From Branchiostoma lanceolatum (lineage: Eukaryota > Chordata > Leptocardii > Amphioxiformes > Branchiostomatidae): DNA of 64,000 bases. The position numbers and the translations under genes were made by a program. Positions 53,190 through 64,000 of this stretch are shown here, one piece after another. The notes under the pieces are model-generated. The model saw nothing but the letters and a program-made list of their open reading frames with translations, was not told the origin of the DNA and did no database searches. The number at the start of each line of letters is the position of its first letter. The first letter of the stretch is position 1. Location of the stretch: positions 14,180,424 to 14,244,423 of the forward strand of contig NC_089732.1 of assembly GCF_035083965.1 (NCBI RefSeq), given 5' to 3'.

Positions 53190-56100
53190 TATTACGTAGT
53201 CTTTTATTGGAAAATCATTGGTTCCGTGTTGTTTTCTTCACCAGAGAACCTTCTATACCCCTAAAATGCATGTTGTAATATATAACAAGATGTAAAACAT
53301 CCTAGTAATTCATTTGAGTAACGGGTGTTTTGTGGAGCATTCGAGAAGAAAACTTCTAAATAGAAAGTTACGTTGATGGTTCCGTGTTGTTTTCTGGTGT
53401 TAAGTTAAAACGAATTGTTGTAACGTCACAAGATACATAGAATTCTAGTATAAGATCATAGGCTACGGGCCACTTGTACAGCGTTTGGAAAATTGCATCC
53501 GGGCAGAAATATATAGAGCGCGGATTTCGCACACGTCAAATAAATCGTGTGTTGGGAAGTCTTGGATTAGAAAATTTGTAGTTCCGTGTTGTTTTCTAGA
53601 CCGTCGAACCTTTGACACCCCTGAAATGCATGTTGTAATACGTCAAGATATACAGCATCCTAGTAATCTAATTTGAGTAACGGGTGTTTTGTGGAGGATT
53701 CGAGAGAAAAACTTGTAGATAGAAAGTTACACAGCGCGCGTGGTTTAAAGAGTTTGAATGCGCCCCACGGACACGTAGACTATTGTAAATCGTCTCGTCT
53801 TGAAAAGTTGATGATTCCGTGTTGCCTTCTGGTGTTAAGAACACTAAAGGAAATTAAAAAGACTTGTTGTAAAGTCACAAGATATCTAGGATTCTAGTAT
53901 ATGATCATAGGCTACGGGCCACTTGTACAGCGTTTGGAAAATTGGATCTGGGCAGAAATATATAGAGCGCGGATTTCATACACGTCAAATAAAACGTGTG
54001 TTGGGTACCCGGTAGTTTTATATTAGAAAATTAATAGTTTCGTGTTGTTTTCTTGACCGTCGAACCTTTGACACCCCTAAAATGCACGTTGTAATACGTC
54101 AAGATATACAGCATCCTAGTAATTCAATTTGAGTGACGGGTGCTTTGTGGAGGATCCGAGAGAAAAACTTCTAAATAGAAAGTTACACAGCGCGCGCGCG
54201 GTTTACAGAGTTTGAATGCGCTCACGGACACACTATTGTATATCGTTTCGTATCGAAAAGGTGATGGTTCCAGGTTGTTTTCTGGTGTTTCGAACACCGT
54301 AGGAAGTTAAAAAGACTTGTTGTAACGTCACAAGATAGCTAGAATTCTAGTATGAGATCATAGGCAACGGGCCACTTGTAGAGCATTTGGAAATTGGATC
54401 CGGGCAGAAATATATGCAGCGAGGATTTCGTACACGTCAAATAAAACGTGTGTTGGGCAGTCTTGGATGAGAAAATTAGTACTTTCGTGTTGTTTTCTAG
54501 ACCGTCGAACCTTTGACACCCCTAAAATGCACGTTGTAATACGTCAAGGCATACAGCATCCTAGTAATATAATTTGAACAGGGTTCTTTGTGGAGGATTC
54601 GAGAGAAAAACGTCTACATAGAAAGTTACACAGCGCGCGTGGTTTAAAGAGTTTGAATGCGCTCACGGATACACTATTCTAAATCGACTCGTATTGAAAA
54701 GTTGATGGTTCCGTGTTGCTTTCTGGTGTTAAGAACACTAAAGGAAATTAAACAGACTTGTTGTAAAGTCACAAGATATCTAGGATTCTAGTATATGATC
54801 ATAGACTATGGGCTAGTTGTACAGCGTTTGGAAAATTGGATCTGGGCAGAAATATATAGAGCGCAGATTTAGTATACGTCAAATTAAACGTGTGTTGGGC
54901 AGTCTTGGATTAGAAAATTTGTAGTTCCGTATTGTTTTCTTGACCGTCGAACCTTTGACACCCCTAAAATGCATGTTGTAATACGTCAAGGCATACAGCA
55001 TCCTAGTAATTCAATTTGAGTAACGGGTTCTTTGTGGAGGATTCGAGAGAAAAACGTCTAAATAGAAAGTTACACAGCGTGCGCGGTTTAAAGAGTTTGA
55101 ATGCGCTCACGGACACGTAGACTATTGTAAATCGTCTCGTCTGGAAAAGGTGATGGTTCCGTGTTGTTTTCTGGTGTAAGAAGCACTGTAGGAAGTTAAA
55201 AAGACTTGTTGTAACGTCACAAGACACATAGAATTTTAGTATAAGATCATAGGCTACGAGCCACTCCTACAGCGTTTGGAAAATTGCATCCGGGCAGAAA
55301 TCAATAGAGCGCGGATTTCATACACGTCAAATAAAACGTGTGTTGGGTACCCGGTAGTCTTGGATTAGAAAATTAATAGTTTCGTGTTGTTTTCTTGACC
55401 GTCGAACCTTTGACACCCCCTGAAATGCACGTTGTAATACGTCAAGATATACAGCATCCTAGTAATCTAATTTGAGTGACGGTGTTTTGTGGAGGATTCG
55501 AGAGAAAAACTTCTAAATAGAAAGTTACACAGCGCGCGCGCGGTTTACAGAGTTTGAATGCGCTCACGGACACACTATTGTATATCATCTCGTATCGAAA
55601 AGGTGATGGTTCTGTGTTGTTTTCTGGTGTTTCGAACACCGTAGGAAGTTAAAAAGACTTTTTGTAACGTCACAAGATAGCTAGAATTCTAGTATGAGAT
55701 CATAGGCAACGAGCCACTTGTAGAGCATTTGGAAAATTGGATCCGGGCAGAAATATATGCAGCGAGGATTTCGTACACGTCAAATAAAACGTGTGTTGGG
55801 CAGTCTTGGATGAGAAAATTAGTACTTCCGTGTTGTTTTCTAGACCGTCGAACCTTTGACACCCCTAAAATGCATGTTGTAATACGTCAAGGCATACAGC
55901 ATCCTAGTAATTCAATTTGAGTGACGGGTTCTTTGTGGAGGATTCGAGAGAAAAACTTCTAAATAGAAAGGTAAACAGCGCGCGCGGTTTAAAGAGTTTG
56001 AATGCGCTCACGGACACACTATTGTAAATCATCTCGTATTGAAAAGTTGATGGTTCCGTGTTGTTTTCTGGTGTTAGGAACATTGTAGGAAGAGAGAAAG

Positions 56101-56565
56101 ATATGTTTTAAAGTCACAAGATATCTAGGATTTCAGTATGAGGTCGTAGGCTGCTGTTGACTTCTAGAGCGTTAGACCTATTTCATTCGGGAAGATATAT
56201 ACGCAGCTCGGATTTCGTACACGTCATGAAAAAAAACAACATCCGTCTGGCAGTCTTGAATTAATTCCGTGTTGTTTTCTAAACCTAAGACTCTTCGCCC
56301 CGCCTGAAAATGTATGTTATAATATGACAAGATAATTATACAGCATACTAGTAATACATTTTGAGCAATGGGTGTTTTGTGGAGGGTTTGAAAAATACTT
56401 CAAAATAGAAAGTACAAATACACGCCCTGATAGACCTTTACTAAATCGTCTCGTATTGAAAAGTTGGTGGTTCCCTGTTTCTTTTTTAAAGTTAAGGACA
56501 CTGTAAGAAGTTGGATAGAGGTGTTAAACATCAGAACATACGTTAGATTCTAGTATGATTCCTCG
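53190..56565. repeat. Satellite array, about 450-bp monomers in trimers
   Basis: Monomer starts (ACTTGTACAGCGTTTGG and variants) lie near 53,471, 53,921, 54,374, 54,815, 55,263, 55,716 and, decayed, 56,158; a partial unit precedes from about 53,190. Each monomer has two related halves, both opening with GTTCCGTGTTGTTTTCT and containing TTGTAA(T)ACGTCA. Variants repeat every third monomer: GGGTACCCGGTAGT in the second and fifth, TATGCAGCGAGGATTTCGTA in the third and sixth, a period of 1,342 bp. Short frames such as CCFLDRRTFDTP recur only because the DNA repeats. Confidence 0.9.
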
Positions 56566-57185
56566 GGTTTGTTGCATTTTAGATCCCAAGTCAAGGGACC
56601 ATTAATCTGGAATCCGGTCTACCGTGTATTGGCCGGGATCTCTTCGGGACAGAAGGGTTTACCGCCCCCGGGGTAATATTTGGCACCCGTAAATAGCTTT
56701 ACGTGGTAGGTGTTCATTTGCTCCCCGTTTATCGTTGCGACCGATTACATTTTTACCATGTAATACATCCACCTGTTGCCAAAGATAACCTGTACCGTAA
56801 CGGCAGAAAGCTCAGTCTTCCCGAAAGAAAGCTTGGCCGAACATAGCCCGGCCTATAGCTATAATGACAACCCTCCAGACTGGCTGCCAGGTTAGGAATT
56901 TCGAAGTCATACAGCAGCGGAAATGTTTACAGCATCCACCCGTGAGATCACTTAACACATACTTGATAATGATATTATGATGTAAATATTACCAGGGATT
57001 ACTTCTGATAGCATTTACAAGATCGAACGTCTGTAGATGCTGGAGACGAAAAGTTTAAAGGGTACTGCATTAGTTCCTGATGCTTGCGAATGATTGATTG
57101 ATTGCATTAATATCTATTTCTTATTGAAAAATATATAGATGATTACTACATCAACATAGCATTTATTATTAAACTTGAAAATAAA
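56566..57185. other. Unassigned interior sequence, right side
   Basis: Mixed composition, including a GC-richer block (56,580-56,720). No recognisable gene or repeat. Confidence 0.45.
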
Positions 57186-57189
57186 AGCT

Positions 57190-57620
57190 GTTACCTGTTG
57201 GACATTTTTTCACATAAAATCACATAATCAGCTAGGACACCGGCAAATGTGAAATTATGTGAAACATTATCACATAAAATCACATTCTCAGGATTTTGTG
57301 AAAAAATGTAATTTGAATTTCACATAATTTCACATTTGACTCTATGCAGTTTGCGGAAGAAAACCTCTTCACATTTCTTCACATTTTCTCACATTTCAGA
57401 TTCACATTTTTTTTGTCACGTTTTAGGGTTTTGCGATTTCACACAATCGATTCACATTTTTCAAAGGGTCACATTGTTTGACATATGATAACATTTCGCG
57501 ATTCACATTTTGAAAAAAAAATCACATTTTGGGTTTCACATATTTAGAAGCGGATTCACATTATGTCACATTTTCTTGGAATTTTGCAGCAAATTCACAT
57601 AATTTTCACATTAATGCACC
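57190..57620. repeat. TCACAT/ATGTGA word array, right
   Basis: Dense TCACATTTT, TTCACATAA and CACATAAAATCACAT words, mostly in the orientation opposite to 51,290-51,897. It abuts the right foldback cluster as the left array abuts the left cluster. Confidence 0.8.
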
Positions 57621-57629
57621 TAGTAGTGA

Positions 57630-60000
57630 TATATATGCTACGCCATAATCTTTCGAGTCTGACGGCTGCCAACAACAAATATAAGATAACCGGAGGGGCC
57701 GGAGCTAATGAGAGCTTGGGCTAAAATTATGTCCCATATGGATGAATAAAACCTAAATTTTCCCATTTTCAGATGAAATATACCACCACGATAACCATCT
57801 TTTTTTTTTAAACGTGGGAATTGATTGGTCAATGGCAATTTTTATAGAAAGTAGCTAAAGCATAACATCATTTCAGTAGTTTCTTTCAAGATCTTTAGCG
57901 TAAATACATGGCCTACTATGAGGGCCGTCCTTCTACTTATAAAATGCCTTACCTCTGGAGAGAACAACGTAGCTAGAGGGAAAAAATCCCTGAAACATTT
58001 GAAGCAGAATCTGAATTTGAATCAGTCAGGTGGTATAACAGCCATTCGGCGTAACACACCAGGACTGAAAATGGTAGAAATTGTCCAAAAATGGGGAATT
58101 TTTCATTAGAGCATGTGAAAAGCCATTGTAATACAGCTTTGGTTACAAATGACAAATCTGCCCAACCTTTGGCAAATCATTCAACCTATCTTTTTACTAC
58201 GACGTAGTGTGGGGCGAAGTACGATGCAGCTTGTTAAAATACGTCGTGGTTGGCTGAAATACCGGAATTGAAAACCATATACGACATGTCTGAAATATGA
58301 CGTGGCAAATCACGCAGGCCTGGCAAGGGGACACCTGGAGGGACCTCGTTAAGAGGAAGGGATTTAAGCCTGATGATGAGAATGATGATCATGGCAGTAG
58401 GTAGATAGCTATCTGCAGACCAACATGTAGTCAGGATGTTCAGTCAATGTATGAACTGAACCTTCTTCCAAAATAAAGTAGGTGATAAAAGATAGAATGA
58501 TCCGGAGCCAATTGGCCCTAAATGTAGTTCTCTCGCTGACTGGAAGGACCTGTTCTTTTCTCTCCGCTATTAACCCCGATTTGAGACCAGAACTATCCTG
58601 AGTTCCGACAGTGTAGACAACTGCTGTTCCTCTCCGAAAAGGCGCAATAGAAGCAGGTTCTAAGATTTTTTGTTGTTCTTTCGTTAATGGAGGGTAGACA
58701 GAGTGGAAAGTTGCCCAAAGATAGGTTTGATGCGAAAGATTTGATGTCTATTCTCGATTCTGTAAGTTGGTAAAAAGATAGGTTGAATAATTTGTCAAAG
58801 GCTGGACAGATTTATCATTTGTAACCAAATTTGTACTACAATGACTCCCCAAGTCCTCTGATTAAATATTCCCCCTATTTTGGTCAATGGTGGTTATACC
58901 TCGTGTCGTGACCAATCTAAATTCAGATTCAGCTTCAAATTTTTCACACAATTTTATTCTAGCTACGTTGTTCTCTTCAGAAGCAGGACATTTTATAAGA
59001 AGAAGGGCGACCCCCACAGTAGGCCAGATATGCATACGTGTACGTTAAGGCTCTTGAAAAAAAACTACTAAAACGATGTAATGTTTTAGTCACTATCTTT
59101 AAAATTTGCTCTTGACCAATCAATTCCCATGTTTTAAAATGAAAGATGGCTATCGTGGTGGTACATTTTATCTGACAATGGAAAAATTTAGGTTTTATTC
59201 ATCCATATGGGTCTCCAGCTATCATAAGCACCGGCTATCATACATGGTGACCCATAATTTTGACAATTTCTAGCATGTTTCAGTCAGGGTGCGTTACGCC
59301 AAATGGCGTTTATACCGCTTGACCAATTTAGATTCAGATCCTGGTTCAATTGCATCCTGCTTCAATTGCAAGTTTTTTTTCTCTAGCTACGTTGTTCTCT
59401 CCAGTAGAAGGACATGTTATAAGTCGAATGACGGCCATCATAGTACGCCATATATTTGGGCTTTTTAAAGAACAAAGGATCTTGAAAAACACTACTGAAA
59501 CGATTTAATTTTTAGCTACTTTCTATAAAGGTTGCTTTTGACCAATCAATTTCCACAAATCCTTTGCTCTTAGATCTTAAGGAGGTCCCACAGATGTATT
59601 TGAGTGTACAGTACGTCGTGCTTGACGTAGTTGGGGCGAAGTACGATGCAGTTTGCTGAAATACGTCTTGTTTGGCTGAAATACGACGTATTTGAGTTTT
59701 GACCGGAATAGGAAACCATATACGTTGTTCTCTCCAGAAGCATAACATAACATCGTTTCAGCAGCTTCTTTCTTTGGCCTACTGTGAGGGCCGTCCTTCT
59801 ACTCATAAAATGCCCTGCTTATGGAGAGAACAACGTAGCTATGTTATCAAATACGATATCGATGTATTTGAGTGTACAGTACGTCGTGCTTGTCTACTAC
59901 GACGTGGTGTAGGGCGAAGTACGATGTAGTTTGCTGAAATACGTTGTGGTTGGCTGAAATACGACGTATTTGAGTTTTGACCGGAATAGAAAACCATAAA
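57630..60000. mobile_element. Right cluster of nested foldback elements
   Basis: 57,700-57,960 (CATATGGATGAATAAAACCT then AAATTTTCCCATTTTCAG) is inverted at 59,105-59,240, giving a palindrome centred near 58,450. From 59,250, CAATTTCTAGCATGTTTCAG, GTAGCTAGAG-complement and ACGACGTATTTGAGTTTTG blocks repeat pieces of 49,750-50,770. The cluster ends at GGAATAGAAAACCATAAACG, where the flank of SLC17 copy C begins. Confidence 0.7.
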
Positions 60001-60857
60001 CGTCGCCGCGAAACTACGATAGAAGACAATCTGACAGAAACGGGTCATTATAGCAGACTGGGCCCAGTAAAACACACCTAAGCCGACCCGTAGAGACTGG
60101 TGACCAGGCTAAACTCAAGTCTGTCGCGTGCTCTGAAAAAATTGTCACAAAATGAAGTCAAAATTTTCAGGACCATTTTCCGCGCATTTCTTGTGACGAT
60201 ACAGGCAACATAGGGCCCGGCAGGGAGCCGCTCACGTTGTGGTAAATGACCTCACGGGCGACACGGGCCCTGTCGGCAGTAAACAAAAGGCACGCAGACG
60301 TCGACAGCTCTGGTCCGGTGCGCAACGCTTGACGATCTCACGCTGCGCGGTCTAAAAATATACTGAAGCCGCGTGTGCATGTGGGGCGGGGATAAGCGCA
60401 AAGCAATAAACATTTCGAATTTTTGCAAAGGTCGCTTTATGGTTCGAAAATAATGCAAATAGAGACCGCTTTCAAATTATTATCATTGCCGAGTACTTGT
60501 ACTCGGAGAAGATTATGTTTTCGGTTGAAAAATCTGTTGGGTGGGTCTGTATGTATGTCAGGAGCATAACTCAAGAAAGCTTTAATGAATCTTTATGATT
60601 TTTGGTCTTCAAGTCACTATGTATAAAAGCTTCGCAATGAATTAACTATTCTTGGTAATTCCAGAATTAGGGACCATACTTAGCTAGTTGATTGTCATCG
60701 GAATCACTTAAACTTTGTACTCTACTGTTTGGGGCTAAGTAAAATTACCTCCTGATAATATAACATACTGCTAACAGTACCATTGGTATCATGCTGTATA
60801 TATATTCAGATATCATTTGACCCTAGAAACAATCTTTAAGAACGTCTAAAACCTTAA
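60001..60857. repeat. 5' flank of SLC17 copy C, inverted duplicate of 30,840-32,410
   Basis: GTCGCCGCGAAACT, GACAATCTGACAGAAACGG, GTCATTATAGCAGACTGGGC and CTAAGCCGACCCGTAGAGAC match the reverse complement of 32,290-32,420; later blocks match down to 30,836. About 60,486-60,610 is a fragment of the 40,557 repeat family not found at A. Confidence 0.75.
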
Positions 60858-61162
60858 AACAGGATTCGATGGCTTGGTCACATCCTGCGAATGCCAAAGG
60901 AACGGCTTCCCAGATTCCTTCTGGACTGGACTCCTAACTTCGGGAAGAGGTCCAGAGGCAGACCCAGGAAAACGTGGCTGGACTGTGTGCTAGATGGCGT
61001 TAGACTGACTGCTGGGGAAAACCACCTGAGGCTTCCCGAGTTGAGTAAGATGGCCAAGAACAGAGCAGAATGGCGGAGACTGGTAGCGAGATGCAAAAGA
61101 CGAAACCTTGACGCAGGCCACTCAGATGATGAGGAGACCTAATCAAGTAACAAGTAGTAAAT
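60858..61162 (+). mobile_element. 5'-truncated LINE fragment with target-site duplication
   Basis: Encodes RWLGHILRMPKERLP, then GKRSRGRPRKTWLDCV and WRRLVARCKRRNLD before a stop: the typical end of a non-LTR retrotransposon reverse-transcriptase ORF. It is flanked by AAAACCTTAA at 60,848-60,857 and 61,163-61,172. Copy A has the empty site, so the insertion came after the A/C duplication. Confidence 0.85.
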
Positions 61163-61211
61163 AAAACCTTAATAAGAATGTGATCTTTTTTTTTTCCAGA
61201 GCACAAGCAGC

Positions 61212-63703
61212 ATGACAGAAGTCAATTCGATGGAAACCATAACTACGACCAGCAAATTGCTGTGTGTTCTACTCTTCACCGGAATTCTATTTCAGTACGC
61301 AGGAAGATCCAGCATATCAGTTGTGCTGGTTGAGCTACAGAAGCCGCTCGGTAACAATACACTCACCAATGTCTCTAAGGTAAGTTATCAGTAGCTCGTT
61401 GTGGGGTTAGGATCTAGCTCAAGACTGATTTTTGCCTCGTCGCCATCACAAGTCGATTTGTATCGAGCGGCAAAGACGATCAACATGATTTCATTTAACA
61501 ATTATTCCCTTGATGAACGTAAACGATCATTGTTTATTACCACCATTTGGAAACTGCAACTTTATCATCAGAAATATTCTATTTAGCTTCTGTAATAAAG
61601 GATGATGAACATTGTCCGCTTGTGTTTTATTTTTTTTACAATAGTCCCAGTACAGCCAGTTTCAAGTTGGTGTTATACTGAGTTCAGTCTACATTGGTCT
61701 GCTGCCTTCAAGTTTCATTGGGGGTTACCTGGCCTACCGATATTCAGCTATTTGGTGTGTTATTTTTTCAACTTCTTACTGCTGACAAAATACAAAAGAT
61801 TTGATTTGCCATCATTTGGCGATATTTCAGATGCATGGTTACGTTTGATTGCAAAAAAGAAAACGAAAGTCCCATACTATGTTAGTTTTAGTCTTATATT
61901 ACAATTTCCTTGATATAGACACATTTTTATTAAGACGAAAACGTTCATCTTATACCTTTGTATGTTTTATGACTAACTCTAACTAATGCTACCATTCCAG
62001 GGTTTTCTTGGCCTCGATCGGCATCAACTCCATTGTCCATGGTGGTGCTGCTGTTATGTTCGATTACTTTGAGACTGCAGTAACCCAGCGTATTTTGGCA
62101 GGCATGGCAGTGGTAATAACTGTATTTGTGACATTAAGCCATAAGAGTGGCAAGTGATATTGCCTCACCAACATCAATTTCATAGATCAAAGTTTCAAAT
62201 ATATGAAAATATAATCTAAAACTTTGTTATATGTGGTCTTTTCTTAATACAGAGACTAAGCGAACCCGCTGCTTACGGTGTTCTTAACCAATACTTGTCA
62301 CCAGAGCAAAGCGCAAGAGTTTCACCATTCATCTTTGCAGGTAAGAAGGTTGTATACATGAGTTCATCAAAAGCATTTGAATCATCAAGTATACCAATGC
62401 AATATCAATGCAAAGTTTGTGCGTGTAACATGGATTAAATCCATTTGCATAATATGTACGTAGTCATCTTCCATGAACATATAAATGTAATAGCATTTAC
62501 AGGGTGCTATCATCTTTATAATAACTAAGGACTGCTGCATCTGAAGTATGATGCTCCAAACTCGGAGTAGGTTATGTCATTTCATTTTTGTCTTTGTATT
62601 TGTTCAGCGCTCTACCTCGGCCAGTTCCTTGGAATATTCGCGACTGGTTTCATGGCAAAACGACTAGTCTGGCAAGCACCATTTTACATATTTGGTAAGT
62701 CAACCACGAAAAACCTGAACGAGATTTTTTGCAATGTAAGCTAAATCGAAGTGGACGTAATGCATTGATTGAATGTAATTTCTTTTGTACACTACACGCT
62801 GCATTCACTTAATGAATATGTAACGTAGTTATCATGATAGGAAAATTAGCAAAATAGTCGACGTCCTGTATGATAAAGTATTAAAGTATTTAGCTTCAGT
62901 TCATATATAATCTGTATATATATTGTTAATATTTATTCATTGTTGGTTATTAATGCAGGCGGCCTGGGCATAACATGGGCGGCAGTGTCTGTTGGATTTG
63001 CAGTAGCAGACATGGCTAAAAAGCGAGATGCAAAGCGAGATGCCTTGGATAAGAACAAGGGCGATATCAAGAAAATGGTAGGAAATATGACGATTGTAGA
63101 ATGGCATCTATTGAAGGATATCACGGTTGCCCTTGAAGCATGAAAAAAAAATTAAAACAAGTTTATACATCAATGACATTATGCAATCTATAAACTCATG
63201 GGCCATACTTTTGTATAAAATCCCATTTTTGTCCATCTTGATTGCTTAATGGGTTCCATTGAGTTCACAGTAGGGGCTGACTGATATATAATGTCACTGT
63301 GATGAACACATTAATTATGCAAACGAAGACAGGCCGGCCTTAAGAGATTATTCTGTATTACCACGAGGATTTAATCTCCAAGCTCGTTTGAGATCGACGA
63401 TTTGATTGCTATATTTTTCTTCCCTTTTGACGTTTTTTTTAAAATCAGAGACAGCTTTTAGAAAGCAGGCAATGTCAAAAGAACGTAAAAATCTCCCAAC
63501 CTAACCTTACGTTTAGAGAAGAGGAAAGATGAATTGTGATTAACCAACTCTGCATTTCCCTATAGAAAAACATTCCGGTTTTTCGCATCTTCACATCTAC
63601 CGCTGTTTGGGCTTCCATTCTACTACAAGTAGCGGCTTACTTTTGGGACCCAAACATCCTACCACTCTACTTTAGCCAAAGCTTTGGGACGAAAATCGAA
63701 CTG
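61212..63703 (+). CDS. SLC17-like transporter, copy C (partial, runs off the window)
   Basis: Seven exons match copy B one for one: 61212-61379, 61645-61754, 62001-62112, 62253-62340, 62608-62694, 62959-63077, 63566-63703. The frame is intact with all GT-AG sites, covering about the first 60% of the protein. Later exons would lie beyond 64,000. Differences from B: Arg-to-Trp in the TM2-TM3 loop (SAIW, from a changed donor edge TG|GTGTGT), Glu-to-Val and Gly-to-Arg in the TM4 motif (AVRLSEPA instead of AEGLSEPA), and a 12-bp in-frame duplication KRDAKRDA in exon 6. It may be a diverging paralogue or a decaying one; lack of stops or frameshifts argues against an old pseudogene. Confidence 0.82.
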
Positions 63704-64000
63704 GTAAGATCAATATTAACGCCTGTGCTACTCTGCTAATGTTGAGGTGACACGATTATAGATGGCACATTGTTTTATATGTCCGAAAGTAAAACATTAA
63801 ATTGTTTGAATCGAGATTAATTTGCGACACTTCGCACACCTTAAGAATTATGCCAATTGTGGAAAAATGTCCCCTTGGTCATTTTTGTTAATTGGCTTGG
63901 CCTGGCTAGCTCCGCCCCCACCGACCGGTCCCGGGCAGACCCGCACGTGTTCACCCCCCGTCGGCACCGACGCTCTGTCAGACCACTTCCGCTCGCGGCT
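63704..64000. other. Intron 7 of copy C and a GC-rich end segment
   Basis: The intron tracks copy B until about 63,850. The last 140 bases turn sharply GC-rich (CTCCGCCCCCACCGACCGG, GGCACCGACGCTCTG) with no counterpart at B, so a new insertion probably begins here and is cut by the window edge. Confidence 0.5.

Noticed and set aside
53485..55920. Recurring short protein with CCFLDRRTFDTP, present in several satellite monomers
   Set aside because: The frame is short, broken in other monomers, and changes are spread evenly over codon positions as far as I can see; it is a by-product of the tandem repeat.
53190..56565. Regularly spaced repeats considered as a CRISPR array
   Set aside because: The unit is ~450 bp, the whole monomer repeats rather than a short repeat with unique spacers, and the surroundings are eukaryotic.
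56566..57185. Possible gene between satellite and right word array
   Set aside because: No frame longer than a few dozen codons and no recognisable motif in either strand.
47985..60000. Large DNA-virus-like or Polinton-type element
   Set aside because: No integrase, polymerase, packaging ATPase or capsid-like frame was seen; the block is non-coding inverted repeats and satellite.

Overview
This looks like nuclear DNA of an invertebrate chordate, most like a lancelet (amphioxus, Branchiostoma). The species call is inference. It rests on multi-exon genes with GT-AG introns, shuffled extracellular domains, a chordate-style RPTP-alpha/epsilon phosphatase tail, a single-domain arginine kinase, and very dense non-autonomous transposons. 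No prokaryotic, organellar or intact viral gene was seen.

Region 1 (1-4,855) holds no recognised gene. It has fragments of dispersed repeats, a short inverted-repeat transposon, two tRNA-derived SINEs and two blocks of ~230-bp tandem repeats.

Region 2 (4,856-28,998, minus strand) is one large gene. I could thread 33 coding exons without a frame break into a 1,886-residue receptor: signal peptide, two fibrinogen-related domains (FReD), EGF-like, Ig, about five FN3 units, one transmembrane helix and tandem tyrosine phosphatase domains. The tail resembles RPTP-alpha/epsilon, while fibrinogen-type domains are normally found in secreted ligands or lectins. This combination is the most interesting item in the window.

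Region 3 (29,000-39,700) has a truncated inverted copy (A, minus strand) and a complete copy (B, plus strand, 11 exons, 460 residues) of an SLC17-like major-facilitator transporter. A third copy (C, plus strand) starts at 61,212 and runs off the window end. C has lost three residues that B keeps in or near the conserved TM3-TM4 motifs. A and C share kilobases of 5' flank in inverted orientation.

Region 4 (41,857-45,447, minus strand) is a complete but divergent arginine-kinase-type ATP:guanidino phosphotransferase, 7 exons and 353 residues.

Region 5 (45,450-60,860) is almost entirely repeats. Two clusters of foldback elements (about 48-51.3 kb and 57.6-60 kb) and two inverted arrays built on the word ATGTGA/TCACAT surround a ~450-bp satellite arranged as trimers (53.2-56.6 kb). 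A ~950-bp TTAA-flanked, piggyBac-like non-autonomous transposon occurs twice in opposite orientation, inside introns of SLC17-B and of the kinase gene. The genes do not form an obvious pathway; they are neighbours in a repeat-rich chromosome segment.
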